Positions 58,202 through 64,000 of a stretch of 64,000 nt of DNA are shown piece after piece. Within the stretch, counting starts at the first letter, position 1, and the number at the start of each line of letters is the position of its first letter. Both the position numbers and the translations under genes were made by a program. Location: positions 223,601 to 287,600 of the forward strand of contig NZ_JARVSC010000002.1 in the NCBI RefSeq assembly GCF_030209375.1, read 5' to 3'. Under the pieces are notes generated by a model. It was not told the origin of the DNA and did not search any database. It saw only the letters and a program-made list of their open reading frames with translations. Source of the stretch: Plantibacter sp. ME-Dv--P-122b (GTDB taxonomy: Bacteria > Actinomycetota > Actinomycetes > Actinomycetales > Microbacteriaceae).

Positions 58202-59128
58202 ATGCCCGCTGCCTCTGGAACCCAGTACCGTCTCCACCGCGCCGGTCCGCAGGGCGAGGTGCGAGCGACGGTCACCGAACTCGCCGCCGGGCTGCGTGAA
58301 CTGACGGTGGGCGGACGCACCCTCGTGCAGTCCTTCGGTGAGGACGTCGTCGCCCCGATGGGGTGCGGGATGGTGCTCGTGCCCTGGCCCAACCGCGTCC
58401 GGGATGCCCGGTGGACGCTCGACGGAGAGCCGCAGCAACTCGACGTCACCGAGGCGGCCACCGGCAACGCCTCACACGGTCTGCTCCGCAACACGGGATA
58501 TCGCGCGGGGGAGCGGTCGGACGACGCGGTGACGCTGCTCGCCTCGGTGTTCCCGCAGCACGGCTACCCGTTCCGCCTCGACACCTCGGTCGCCTACACG
58601 TTGGACGACGACGGCCTGCGGGTGACCCACACCATCGTGAACCGGTCGAGTCGCCCCGCGCCGGTCGCCGTCGGCGCTCACCCCTACCTGGCGCTCGGCG
58701 ACGTGCCGACCGCCGACCTCACCGTGACGGTGGCGGCCGACACCTGGTTCGAGACGGACGAGCAACGCATCCCGGTCGCCTCCCGTCCCGTCGACGGGAC
58801 ACCGTACGACCTGCGTTCCGGCGCTCGGGTCGGCGACCTCTCGATCGACGTCGGCCTGGGTCCGGTCCAGCAGATCGAGGGTGCCATCCGACACCGGCTC
58901 ACCTCATCAGACGGCGACACCGTCGAACTCTGGGCGGACGACGACTTCCGGTTCGTCCAGGTCTACACGCCGAAGAACTTCCCGGCGGCAGACGGACCGA
59001 CGCAGGCCATCGCCATCGAGCCCATGACGGCTCCGGCCGATGCGCTGAACAGCGGGACCGGACTCCGGTGGTTGGACCCCGACGAGCGGTGGTCGCTGTC
59101 CTGGGGGATCCGACTCACACGGCTGTGA
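58202..59128 (+). CDS. aldose 1-epimerase family protein
   Basis: 308 residues, beta-supersandwich fold. GCGMVLVPWPNRVRDARWTLDG begins the conserved core; catalytic-type histidines lie in NASHGLLRNTGY and VGAHPYLAL, and the general base is expected in AIEPMTAPADALNSGTGLRWLDP. It equilibrates alpha and beta anomers of hexoses or related sugars. It is separated from kynU by only 10 bp but probably has its own leaderless promoter. A 16-bp palindrome lies just after its stop. Confidence 0.9.
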   Translation: MPAASGTQYRLHRAGPQGEVRATVTELAAGLRELTVGGRTLVQSFGEDVVAPMGCGMVLVPWPNRVRDARWTLDGEPQQLDVTEAATGNASHGLLRNTGYRAGERSDDAVTLLASVFPQHGYPFRLDTSVAYTLDDDGLRVTHTIVNRSSRPAPVAVGAHPYLALGDVPTADLTVTVAADTWFETDEQRIPVASRPVDGTPYDLRSGARVGDLSIDVGLGPVQQIEGAIRHRLTSSDGDTVELWADDDFRFVQVYTPKNFPAADGPTQAIAIEPMTAPADALNSGTGLRWLDPDERWSLSWGIRLTRL

Positions 59129-59145
59129 CCGGCACGTCGAACGGC

Positions 59146-59161
59146 GGACCGTCGACGGTCC
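59146..59161 (+). terminator. 16-bp perfect palindrome, possible terminator of the epimerase gene
   Basis: GGACCGTCGACGGTCC can form a 6-bp stem with a TCGA loop, 18 nt after the epimerase stop. There is no U tract, so termination is only suggested. An operator for the next small gene is the alternative. Confidence 0.4.
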
Positions 59162-59261
59162 TTCGGGCGGAGGAGGATCAGCTCAGAGGATGACGCCGCG
59201 ACCGCGATGATCGACCCGGCGTCCGATGTGCCGCACCCGGGCGTCGACGGACACTTGTGGC

Positions 59262-59501
59262 ATGACCACGCACCTGGACACCAGCCCGAATCTGTTCACC
59301 CTGTCCTCGCCCCGGGTCGCGCAGACCGAGCGGCTGCAGGTGACCCGCCCGACGGCTCGACCACGTGGGCGGTTCGGGGCCTTCGTAGGCGTCCTCCTGG
59401 GGAACATCGTCCTCTGGAGCACCCTCTTCATCACGATCGGCATCGTGCTCGCGCTGCAACTCGGCATCGTCGGCGTCATCGCCGCGTCGCTGTTGCGCTG
59501 A
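59262..59501 (+). CDS. small single-pass or hairpin membrane protein, unknown
   Basis: 79 residues. A polar, arginine-rich N-terminal half (TERLQVTRPTARPRGRFGAF) is followed by one long hydrophobic region, LGNIVLWSTLFITIGIVLAL and LGIVGVIAASLL, likely one or two helices. GACACT lies 6 nt before the ATG, resembling the other leaderless starts. The gene is real-looking because of its codon use and clean membrane segment, but I do not recognise it. An earlier in-frame ATG at 59226 would add 12 residues. Confidence 0.5.
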   Translation: MTTHLDTSPNLFTLSSPRVAQTERLQVTRPTARPRGRFGAFVGVLLGNIVLWSTLFITIGIVLALQLGIVGVIAASLLR

Positions 59502-59515
59502 GCTCGATCCCCGCG

Positions 59516-59680
59516 TCAGTTCCCTGAGCCGGCGAGACCCGTATCGGTTCCATCAGCCGCGTCCTCAGCGGGCGCGTCGTCGTCCAGCGCCTCGTCCTCG
59601 ACCGCCGCGTCCGGGAGCCCGGGCAGCATGGCCGCCGCTCCCTCGTCACGGATACCTTCGACCGCCCCGAAATCAGACAT
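59516..59680 (-). CDS. small acidic protein, unknown
   Basis: 54 residues with a strong ribosome site, GAGAGGAAG, 6 nt before the ATG at 59680. The C-terminal half is highly acidic (VEDEALDDDAPAEDAADGTD) and probably disordered; there is no cysteine and no membrane segment. A perfect 17-bp hairpin ends 12 nt before the ATG. It might be a small regulator or a ribosomal-type acidic peptide; nothing supports a specific role. Confidence 0.6.
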   Translation of the reverse strand: MSDFGAVEGIRDEGAAAMLPGLPDAAVEDEALDDDAPAEDAADGTDTGLAGSGN

Positions 59681-59692
59681 GATGCTTCCTCT

Positions 59693-59735
59693 CGATCGTC
59701 GTGCCCGCCAGCGTAACCGGCGGGCACGACGATCG
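59693..59735 (-). terminator. perfect 17-bp hairpin between ohr and the small acidic gene
   Basis: Arms 59693-59709 and 59719-59735 are exactly complementary with a 9-nt loop. It starts 25 bp after the ohr stop, as expected for its terminator, but has no U tract and abuts the ribosome site of the acidic gene. It may end ohr transcription, separate the two mRNAs by processing, or restrain translation of the small gene. Confidence 0.7.
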
Positions 59736-59760
59736 ACAGCCCTTGCGGACGAGAGGCTCG

Positions 59761-60180
59761 TCAGTCGACGATCGACACCGTCACGTCGATGTTGCCGCGC
59801 GTGGCGTTCGAGTAGGGGCACACCTGGTGCGCCTGGTCGGCCAGCTGCTGCGCTTCATCGTGCGTGACGTTCGGCACGTAGACGTCGAGCTCGACGGCCA
59901 GGCCGAAGCCGCCCTCACCGTTCGATCCGATGCCGACGCTCGCCGACACCTCCGCGTCCTTCGTATCGAGCTTCGCGGTGCGTCCGACGGCGTGGAGGGC
60001 GCTGAGGAAGCACGCGGCGAAGCCGGCGGCGAACAACTGCTCGGGGTTGGTGCCCTCGCCGCTGCCGCCGAGTTCCTTCGGGGGACGGGTGTCGAAGTCG
60101 AGGAGGTCGTCCTCACTGCGGACGTGTCCGTCTCGTCCGCCTCCGGTGGCATGGGCAACTGCTGTGTACGCGATATCCAT
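59761..60180 (-). CDS. ohr: organic hydroperoxide resistance protein (Ohr/OsmC family)
   Basis: 139 residues. The two redox cysteines are C57 in FAAGFAACFLSALHAVG and C121 in VCPYSNATRGNIDV; VCPYSNATRGN is the Ohr signature, separating it from OsmC proper. The enzyme reduces organic hydroperoxides using a dithiol. Upstream of the ATG both GGAG and a GAGGAT box are present at close range. No OhrR (MarR) gene is adjacent, which is unusual for ohr. Confidence 0.92.
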   Translation of the reverse strand: MDIAYTAVAHATGGGRDGHVRSEDDLLDFDTRPPKELGGSGEGTNPEQLFAAGFAACFLSALHAVGRTAKLDTKDAEVSASVGIGSNGEGGFGLAVELDVYVPNVTHDEAQQLADQAHQVCPYSNATRGNIDVTVSIVD

Positions 60181-60243
60181 TGCTCCATCCTCGCACCGTC
60201 CCGGACGACCGGCGCACCTTCCCCGCGACCTCTCGGCAGTCGT

Positions 60244-61143
60244 TCAGTGCAGCGTGGATCGGGCCGCGTCGACCACCGCCGTCGAGACGAGCTCGAGCAG
60301 TCGGGAGTGGAGTCGCCACTGCTGCCAGAACAACGGGACGTCGACGCCACCGGTCTCGTCGAGCACGACGAGCGCGCCCCTGCGCAGCGGCGCGTCGGAC
60401 TGCGCGTCCGGGAGCATGCCCCAGCCGAGACCGAGGCCGACGGCGGTCGCGAAGTCCGCCGAGGCCGGAACATGGTGCCGCGGCGGGTCGGCGGGGTCGA
60501 CGCCCCGACGCCTGAGGTAGGCGTCCTGGAGGTCGTCCTTCCGGTCGAAGACGACGACGGGCGCTGCGGTGAGCGCCTGAGCGGTCGCACCGTCCTCGAA
60601 CCAGCGCGCAGCGAACGCCGGCGACGCCATCGGTCGGTATCGCATCCGGCCGAGAGGACGCACCGTACAGCCTTGGACGGGCTCGGCGTTCGAGGTGACC
60701 GCGGCCATGACGCTGCCCGCACGGAGGAGGTCGGTCGAATGGTCCTGGTCCTCTCGAGCGAGGTCGAAGACGATCGGCTCCCGTGCCGCGATGTCCGCCA
60801 GCACCGGGAGCAGCCACGTGGCGAGGGAGTCCGCGTTCACGACGATCGGGATCACCGCTGGTGCAACCGGTGCGATCACGTCATCGGCGTGCAGCTCGAG
60901 CGCCGCATCGTGACCGAGCAGGTGCACCGCGCGACCGAGGCGGAGCACGATCTCACCTGACGCCGTGATGGTGATCGGTTTGGTCCGAAGCAGGAGGACC
61001 CGTCCGACGCTCTGCTCGAGGGCCTTGATGCGTTGGCTGATCGCCGACGGCGTGACCATCAGCTCCCGGGCGGCCGACTCGAAGGTGCCGTGGTCGACGG
61101 CGGCGACGAAGGCCCGCAGTTGCTCGACGTGGAAATCCATCAT
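60244..61143 (-). CDS. LysR-family regulator of the ArgP/LysG type
   Basis: 299 residues. The N-terminal winged helix FHVEQLRAFVAAVDHGTFESAARELMVTPSAISQRIKALE is of the ArgP/IciA/LysG type, and the C-terminal effector-binding domain is complete. It is divergent from a LysE-type exporter with a 68-bp gap, exactly the LysG-LysE arrangement known for basic amino-acid export. TAAGAT lies 6 nt before the ATG. It should activate the exporter when lysine or arginine accumulates. Confidence 0.92.
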   Translation of the reverse strand: MMDFHVEQLRAFVAAVDHGTFESAARELMVTPSAISQRIKALEQSVGRVLLLRTKPITITASGEIVLRLGRAVHLLGHDAALELHADDVIAPVAPAVIPIVVNADSLATWLLPVLADIAAREPIVFDLAREDQDHSTDLLRAGSVMAAVTSNAEPVQGCTVRPLGRMRYRPMASPAFAARWFEDGATAQALTAAPVVVFDRKDDLQDAYLRRRGVDPADPPRHHVPASADFATAVGLGLGWGMLPDAQSDAPLRRGALVVLDETGGVDVPLFWQQWRLHSRLLELVSTAVVDAARSTLH

Positions 61144-61149
61144 AAGAGG

Positions 61150-61155
61150 ATCTTA
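61150..61155 (-). promoter_or_regulatory. -10 box TAAGAT of the LysR gene
   Basis: Minus strand TAAGAT, then six bases and the ATG at 61143. It almost touches the first copy of the GGATTCATCA repeat. Confidence 0.5.
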
Positions 61156-61187
61156 GGATTCATCAGAATAATGAACTGGATTCATCA
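61156..61187. repeat. direct repeat GGATTCATCA x2, LysR-type binding region
   Basis: Exact 10-mers at 61156-61165 and 61178-61187, 22 bp apart (two helical turns), within the divergent LysR-LysE promoter. An inverted element ATGAA-N5-TTCAT covers 61171-61185. Such paired sites on one DNA face suit a LysR-type tetramer. Confidence 0.65.
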
Positions 61188-61199
61188 TGCTATGCCTCC

Positions 61200-61205
61200 T
61201 ACGGT
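61200..61205 (+). promoter_or_regulatory. -10 box TACGGT of the exporter gene
   Basis: TACGGT, six bases, then the ATG of the exporter at 61212; its -35 region would overlap the second repeat, as expected for LysR activation. Confidence 0.5.
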
Positions 61206-61211
61206 CGGGGG

Positions 61212-61829
61212 ATGACCTCCGCACTGCAGGCCGCGACCGCGGGCCTCGGCCTCGGCCTCTCGCTCATCGTCGCCATCGGCGCCCAGAACGCCTTCGTCCT
61301 CCGGCAGGGCATCCGCCGTGAGCACGTCTTTCCCGTGGTGCTCGTCTGCGCACTCTCCGATGCTGTGCTCATCGTCGCCGGCGTCAGCGGCATCGGCTTC
61401 GTCGTGGAGCGGTTCCCCGTGGTCCTCGTCGTCCTCCGTTGGACCGGGGCCGCCTTCCTGCTCGGCTACGGTCTGCTGGCCGCACGCCGAGCGCTCGCAC
61501 CATCCGGTCTCTCCGCCGACCGCGGCGGCAACGGCCTCTCGCTCAGGGCGGCGGTGCTCACCGTGGTCGGCCTCACCTGGCTGAACCCCCACGTATACCT
61601 CGACACCGTCCTCCTCCTCGGCTCGATCGCGAACACCCACGGCGAGGTCGGACGCTGGTGGTTCGCCGCGGGCGCGGTCCTCGGGAGCATCCTGTGGTTC
61701 ACCGCTCTGGGGTACGGCGCCCGGTTGCTCCGCGGGGTCTTCGCGAAGCCCGTGGCCTGGCGCATCCTCGACGTCGCCATCGCGGTCGTCATGATCGCCC
61801 TCGCGATCATGCTCGTCCTGCGCCCCTGA
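61212..61829 (+). CDS. LysE/ArgO-type basic amino-acid exporter
   Basis: 205 residues, about six membrane helices. GLGLSLIVAIGAQNAFVLRQGIRREHVF and LTWLNPHVYLDTVLLLGSIA are the two family signatures of LysE/ArgO. It exports lysine and/or arginine, relieving toxicity from excess amino acids or peptides. The divergent ArgP/LysG-type regulator supports this. The leaderless-like start has no ribosome site. Confidence 0.93.
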   Translation: MTSALQAATAGLGLGLSLIVAIGAQNAFVLRQGIRREHVFPVVLVCALSDAVLIVAGVSGIGFVVERFPVVLVVLRWTGAAFLLGYGLLAARRALAPSGLSADRGGNGLSLRAAVLTVVGLTWLNPHVYLDTVLLLGSIANTHGEVGRWWFAAGAVLGSILWFTALGYGARLLRGVFAKPVAWRILDVAIAVVMIALAIMLVLRP

Positions 61830-61850
61830 ACGTCCAGCTGCGGGCCTGGT

Positions 61851-61856
61851 TAGGAT
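61851..61856 (+). promoter_or_regulatory. -10 box TAGGAT of a leaderless promoter
   Basis: TAGGAT, six bases, then the GTG at 61863 of the Nif3-like gene. Confidence 0.55.
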
Positions 61857-61862
61857 TGCCGG

Positions 61863-62681
61863 GTGATGAGAACCCTGCGTGAGGTCAACACGGTCGTCGA
61901 GCGCCTCTGGCCGCTGTCCGGAGCCGAGGACTGGGACGCCCCGGGGCTCCTCGTCGGCGACCCGGGTCAGCCGGTCGGGCAGGTGCTCCTCGCGGTCGAC
62001 GCGGTCGGCGCGACCGTCGACGAGGTGCTCGAGCGCCCCGACGGTCTGCTGCTGGTCCACCACCCGCTCCTGATGCGCGGTGTCACGACCGTGGCGGGCG
62101 ACCGGTACAAGGGGTCGCTCATCACGCGGCTGATCCGCGGCGGCGCCGGGCTCATCGCCGCACACACCAACGCCGACGTCGTCGTCGACGGGACCTCGGA
62201 CGTCCTCGCACAGCGTCTCGGCCTGCACGAGTCGGCTCCGATCGTCCCGGCGGCCGACGGACTGACCGGGCTGGGTCGGGTCGGCGACCTCCCGGAGGAG
62301 ACGACGCTCGGCGCCGTCGCGCGTGCCCTCGCCGAGATCCTGCCGGCGACCGCCACCGGGGTCCGTGCCTCCGGCGACTACGACCAGGCCGTCCGGAGGA
62401 TCGCGCTCTGCGGGGGAGCGGGGGACTCGCTCCTGTCCCACCCCGCGGTCCGCGCGGCCGACGTGTACATCACGGCCGACCTCCGCCACCATCCGGCGTC
62501 CGAGGCCCGGGAACAGGCACTCCTCGGCGGCGGGCCGGCCCTCGTCGACGTCTCCCACTGGGCGAGCGAGTGGCTGTGGCTGGAGGGGGCCGCCGACGCG
62601 CTCCGACGAGAGCTCCCGGGACTCGACGTCCGGGTCAGCGAGCTGCGTACCGACCCGTGGGACTTCGTCGTCACCCAGTAG
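61863..62681 (+). CDS. Nif3-like dinuclear metal centre protein (YbgI family)
   Basis: 272 residues if the GTG at 61863 is used; an ATG follows at once. W-D-A-P-G-L-L-V-G near residue 23-31, VHHPLLMRG with metal-binding histidines, AHTNADVVVDG, and the C-terminal DVSHWASEWLWL are typical of the Nif3/YbgI family, usually called GTP cyclohydrolase I type 2 on weak grounds. It forms toroidal hexamers with two metals per subunit; function unknown. It lies directly upstream of the zinc-ribbon protein gene, a conserved actinobacterial pairing. Confidence 0.9.
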   Translation: MMRTLREVNTVVERLWPLSGAEDWDAPGLLVGDPGQPVGQVLLAVDAVGATVDEVLERPDGLLLVHHPLLMRGVTTVAGDRYKGSLITRLIRGGAGLIAAHTNADVVVDGTSDVLAQRLGLHESAPIVPAADGLTGLGRVGDLPEETTLGAVARALAEILPATATGVRASGDYDQAVRRIALCGGAGDSLLSHPAVRAADVYITADLRHHPASEAREQALLGGGPALVDVSHWASEWLWLEGAADALRRELPGLDVRVSELRTDPWDFVVTQ

Positions 62682-62694
62682 TCGGCGCGGCCGG

Positions 62695-62700
62695 TAGGGT
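62695..62700 (+). promoter_or_regulatory. -10 box TAGGGT of the zinc-ribbon protein gene
   Basis: TAGGGT 25 nt before the GTG at 62726. Transcription would start near 62707 and give a short leader containing GGAA, which favours 62726 over the earlier GTG/ATG at 62699/62702. Confidence 0.4.
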
Positions 62701-62725
62701 GATGAGTCGAGAGTTTGGAACAGAC

Positions 62726-63463
62726 GTGAAAGCCAGCCCAGCAGACCAGAAGACGTTGCTCACCCTGCAGAGCATCGACACCGGCGTGCAGCGCACCGCC
62801 CACCGCGCGGCGAACCTCCCCGAGGCCGCGCGCATCGCGCAGCTCCAGGCCGAGATCGAGACCGTCCGCCTCCGTCGCCTGGAGCGGGTCGGCGTCCGCG
62901 ACGACGCACAGACCGAGCTCGGGCGCATCGAGTCCGACGTCGCCGTCGTCGCGGCCCGGATGAAGCGCGATGCCGACCGTCTCCAGTCGTCGACCTCCGT
63001 CAAGGACGTCGAGGCGCTGCAGAGCGAGATCGCGTCATTGCAGAACCGGCAGAACAACCTCGAGGAGATCCAGCTGAACGTCATGGAGCGGGTGGAGGCT
63101 GCGGAGGACGCCGTCGCCCAGGTCGACGCCGAGCGCGCCGGACTCCAGGAGCTCCTCGACGAGGTCGTCGCGAAGCGCGACGCCGAACTCGTGGAACTCG
63201 AGGCCGAGCGGGCACGACTCACCGCCGACCGCGAGTCACTCGCACCCGGCATCCCCGCCGATCTCCTGGCCCTCTACGACCAGCGCCGCGCCCGCGGCGG
63301 TATCGGTGCAGCACTGTTCCGCGCCGGCACCTGCGGCGCATGCAAGATGTCGCTCACCGGCAACGACCTCCAGGCCGTCCGCGCCGCACCGTCCGAAGAC
63401 GTCGTGCAGTGCCCGGAGTGCGCCGCGATCGTCGTCCGGACGGACGAGTCCGGCCTCATCTGA
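62726..63463 (+). CDS. zinc-ribbon coiled-coil protein (C4-type, CT398-like)
   Basis: 245 residues from the GTG at 62726; an ATG eight codons earlier is possible. A long coiled coil occupies about residues 20-180. The C-terminal zinc ribbon has GTCGACKMSLTG and VVQCPECAAIVV, giving four cysteines. The family is conserved next to the Nif3-like gene in actinobacteria and its role is not established; a nucleic-acid-related function is usually guessed. It ends about 70 bp before rnpB. Confidence 0.88.
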   Translation: MKASPADQKTLLTLQSIDTGVQRTAHRAANLPEAARIAQLQAEIETVRLRRLERVGVRDDAQTELGRIESDVAVVAARMKRDADRLQSSTSVKDVEALQSEIASLQNRQNNLEEIQLNVMERVEAAEDAVAQVDAERAGLQELLDEVVAKRDAELVELEAERARLTADRESLAPGIPADLLALYDQRRARGGIGAALFRAGTCGACKMSLTGNDLQAVRAAPSEDVVQCPECAAIVVRTDESGLI

Positions 63464-63477
63464 GCCGGACGCCGGCT
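63463..63477 (+). terminator. short dyad AGCCGG-ACG-CCGGCT at the zinc-ribbon gene stop
   Basis: A 6-bp stem with a 3-nt loop beginning within the stop codon. It is too short to be confident as a terminator, but it is the only such structure before rnpB. Confidence 0.3.
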
Positions 63478-63516
63478 GCACGACACCGGCGGTCCACGGC
63501 CGTTGTCGCGGGCCGG

Positions 63517-63522
63517 TAGACT
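63517..63522 (+). promoter_or_regulatory. -10 box TAGACT of rnpB
   Basis: TAGACT lies 9 nt before the predicted first base of RNase P RNA at 63532. No convincing -35 is visible. Confidence 0.5.
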
Positions 63523-63531
63523 CGTCTCCGT

Positions 63532-63900
<369 letters not shown>

Positions 63901-63911
63901 ACACCCCAGCA

Positions 63912-63945
63912 CGGCCGCGACTTCGTCGAGCCGTACTGCGACATC
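63912..63945. other. 34-bp spacer between the two rnpB 3'-end copies
   Basis: Unique GC-rich sequence with no terminator-like hairpin, ribosome site or recognised gene. With copy 1 it makes up an 89-bp unit. Confidence 0.6.
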
Positions 63946-64000
63946 CGCGCAAGCGTGGGACAGAACCCGGCGTACCGGTCGACCCGTTCACACCCCAGCA
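63946..64000 (+). repeat. rnpB 3'-end direct repeat, copy 2 (truncated by window edge)
   Basis: Exact match to 63857-63911, offset 89 bp, and still identical at the last base of the window, so its true length is unknown. It contains the conserved P4/P1 3' strands but not the 5' partner strands. Confidence 0.9.

Overview
The window is high-GC DNA with many GTG starts, ATGA/GTGA/TGATG gene overlaps and many start codons placed 6-7 nt behind a TANNNT box, as expected for leaderless mRNAs. Together with plant-glycan and sugar-acid loci, a DUF2510 protein, a DtxR-type iron box and an actinobacterial-type RNase P RNA, this suggests a plant- or soil-associated Actinomycetota, most likely Microbacteriaceae. 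The family placement is inference.

Region 1 (2-15357) is a sugar-acid/glycoside catabolic island. It encodes a COG4091 SAF-domain oxidoreductase (5' end outside the window), two COG3618 lactonase-type amidohydrolases, two ACS-family MFS transporters, a hydroxypyruvate-isomerase-like TIM barrel (minus strand), a GarR-type beta-hydroxyacid dehydrogenase, a D-2-hydroxyacid dehydrogenase, a sugar ABC importer without ATPase, and two divergent GHL6-type glycosidase-like proteins. A 12-bp sequence repeated in the divergent promoter region at 5952-6099 is a candidate operator. A LacI regulator (15434-16486) ends the island. The exact substrate cannot be read from the sequence, and this is one of the best candidates for an undescribed pathway.

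Region 2 (16553-25908, minus strand) is an iron/siderophore operon behind a DtxR/IdeR-like box: substrate-binding lipoprotein, two FecCD permeases, ATPase, two fused ABC half-transporters and a siderophore-interacting flavin reductase, all overlapping or nearly so, with an AraC regulator upstream. The two half-transporters have complementary losses of ATPase motifs, so that a heterodimer would have exactly one intact ATP site.

Region 3 (26087-27444) holds a DUF2510 membrane protein and a thioredoxin.

Region 4 (27465-45101) is a plant-glycan side-chain locus built from two divergent arms. The minus arm is LacI-GH36-GH51-GH27-GH95. The plus arm is SBP-permease-permease-GH3-GH127, followed by a second LacI. 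Two CpG-centred dyads lie between the arms. None of the glycosidases shows a signal peptide, so the model is import of arabinose/galactose/fucose-decorated oligosaccharides and cytoplasmic trimming.

Region 5 (45132-63463) is mixed core and accessory metabolism: cyclodeaminase-like protein, diacylglycerol-kinase-like protein, ArfB, an epimerase, a DszA/SnaA-type monooxygenase with MetY, ThuA-like protein, a second luciferase-like oxidoreductase, SGNH hydrolase, membrane-anchored sulfite-oxidase-fold protein, azoreductase-like flavoprotein, kynureninase, aldose epimerase, two small proteins, Ohr, a LysR/LysE exporter pair, Nif3-like protein and a zinc-ribbon coiled-coil protein. Many of these genes look leaderless.

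The window ends in rnpB (about 63532-63900), whose 3' terminal segment is repeated exactly 89 bp downstream and runs off the window edge. No tRNA, rRNA, CRISPR array, insertion sequence or phage gene was seen, and no gene-free stretch exceeds 300 bases.
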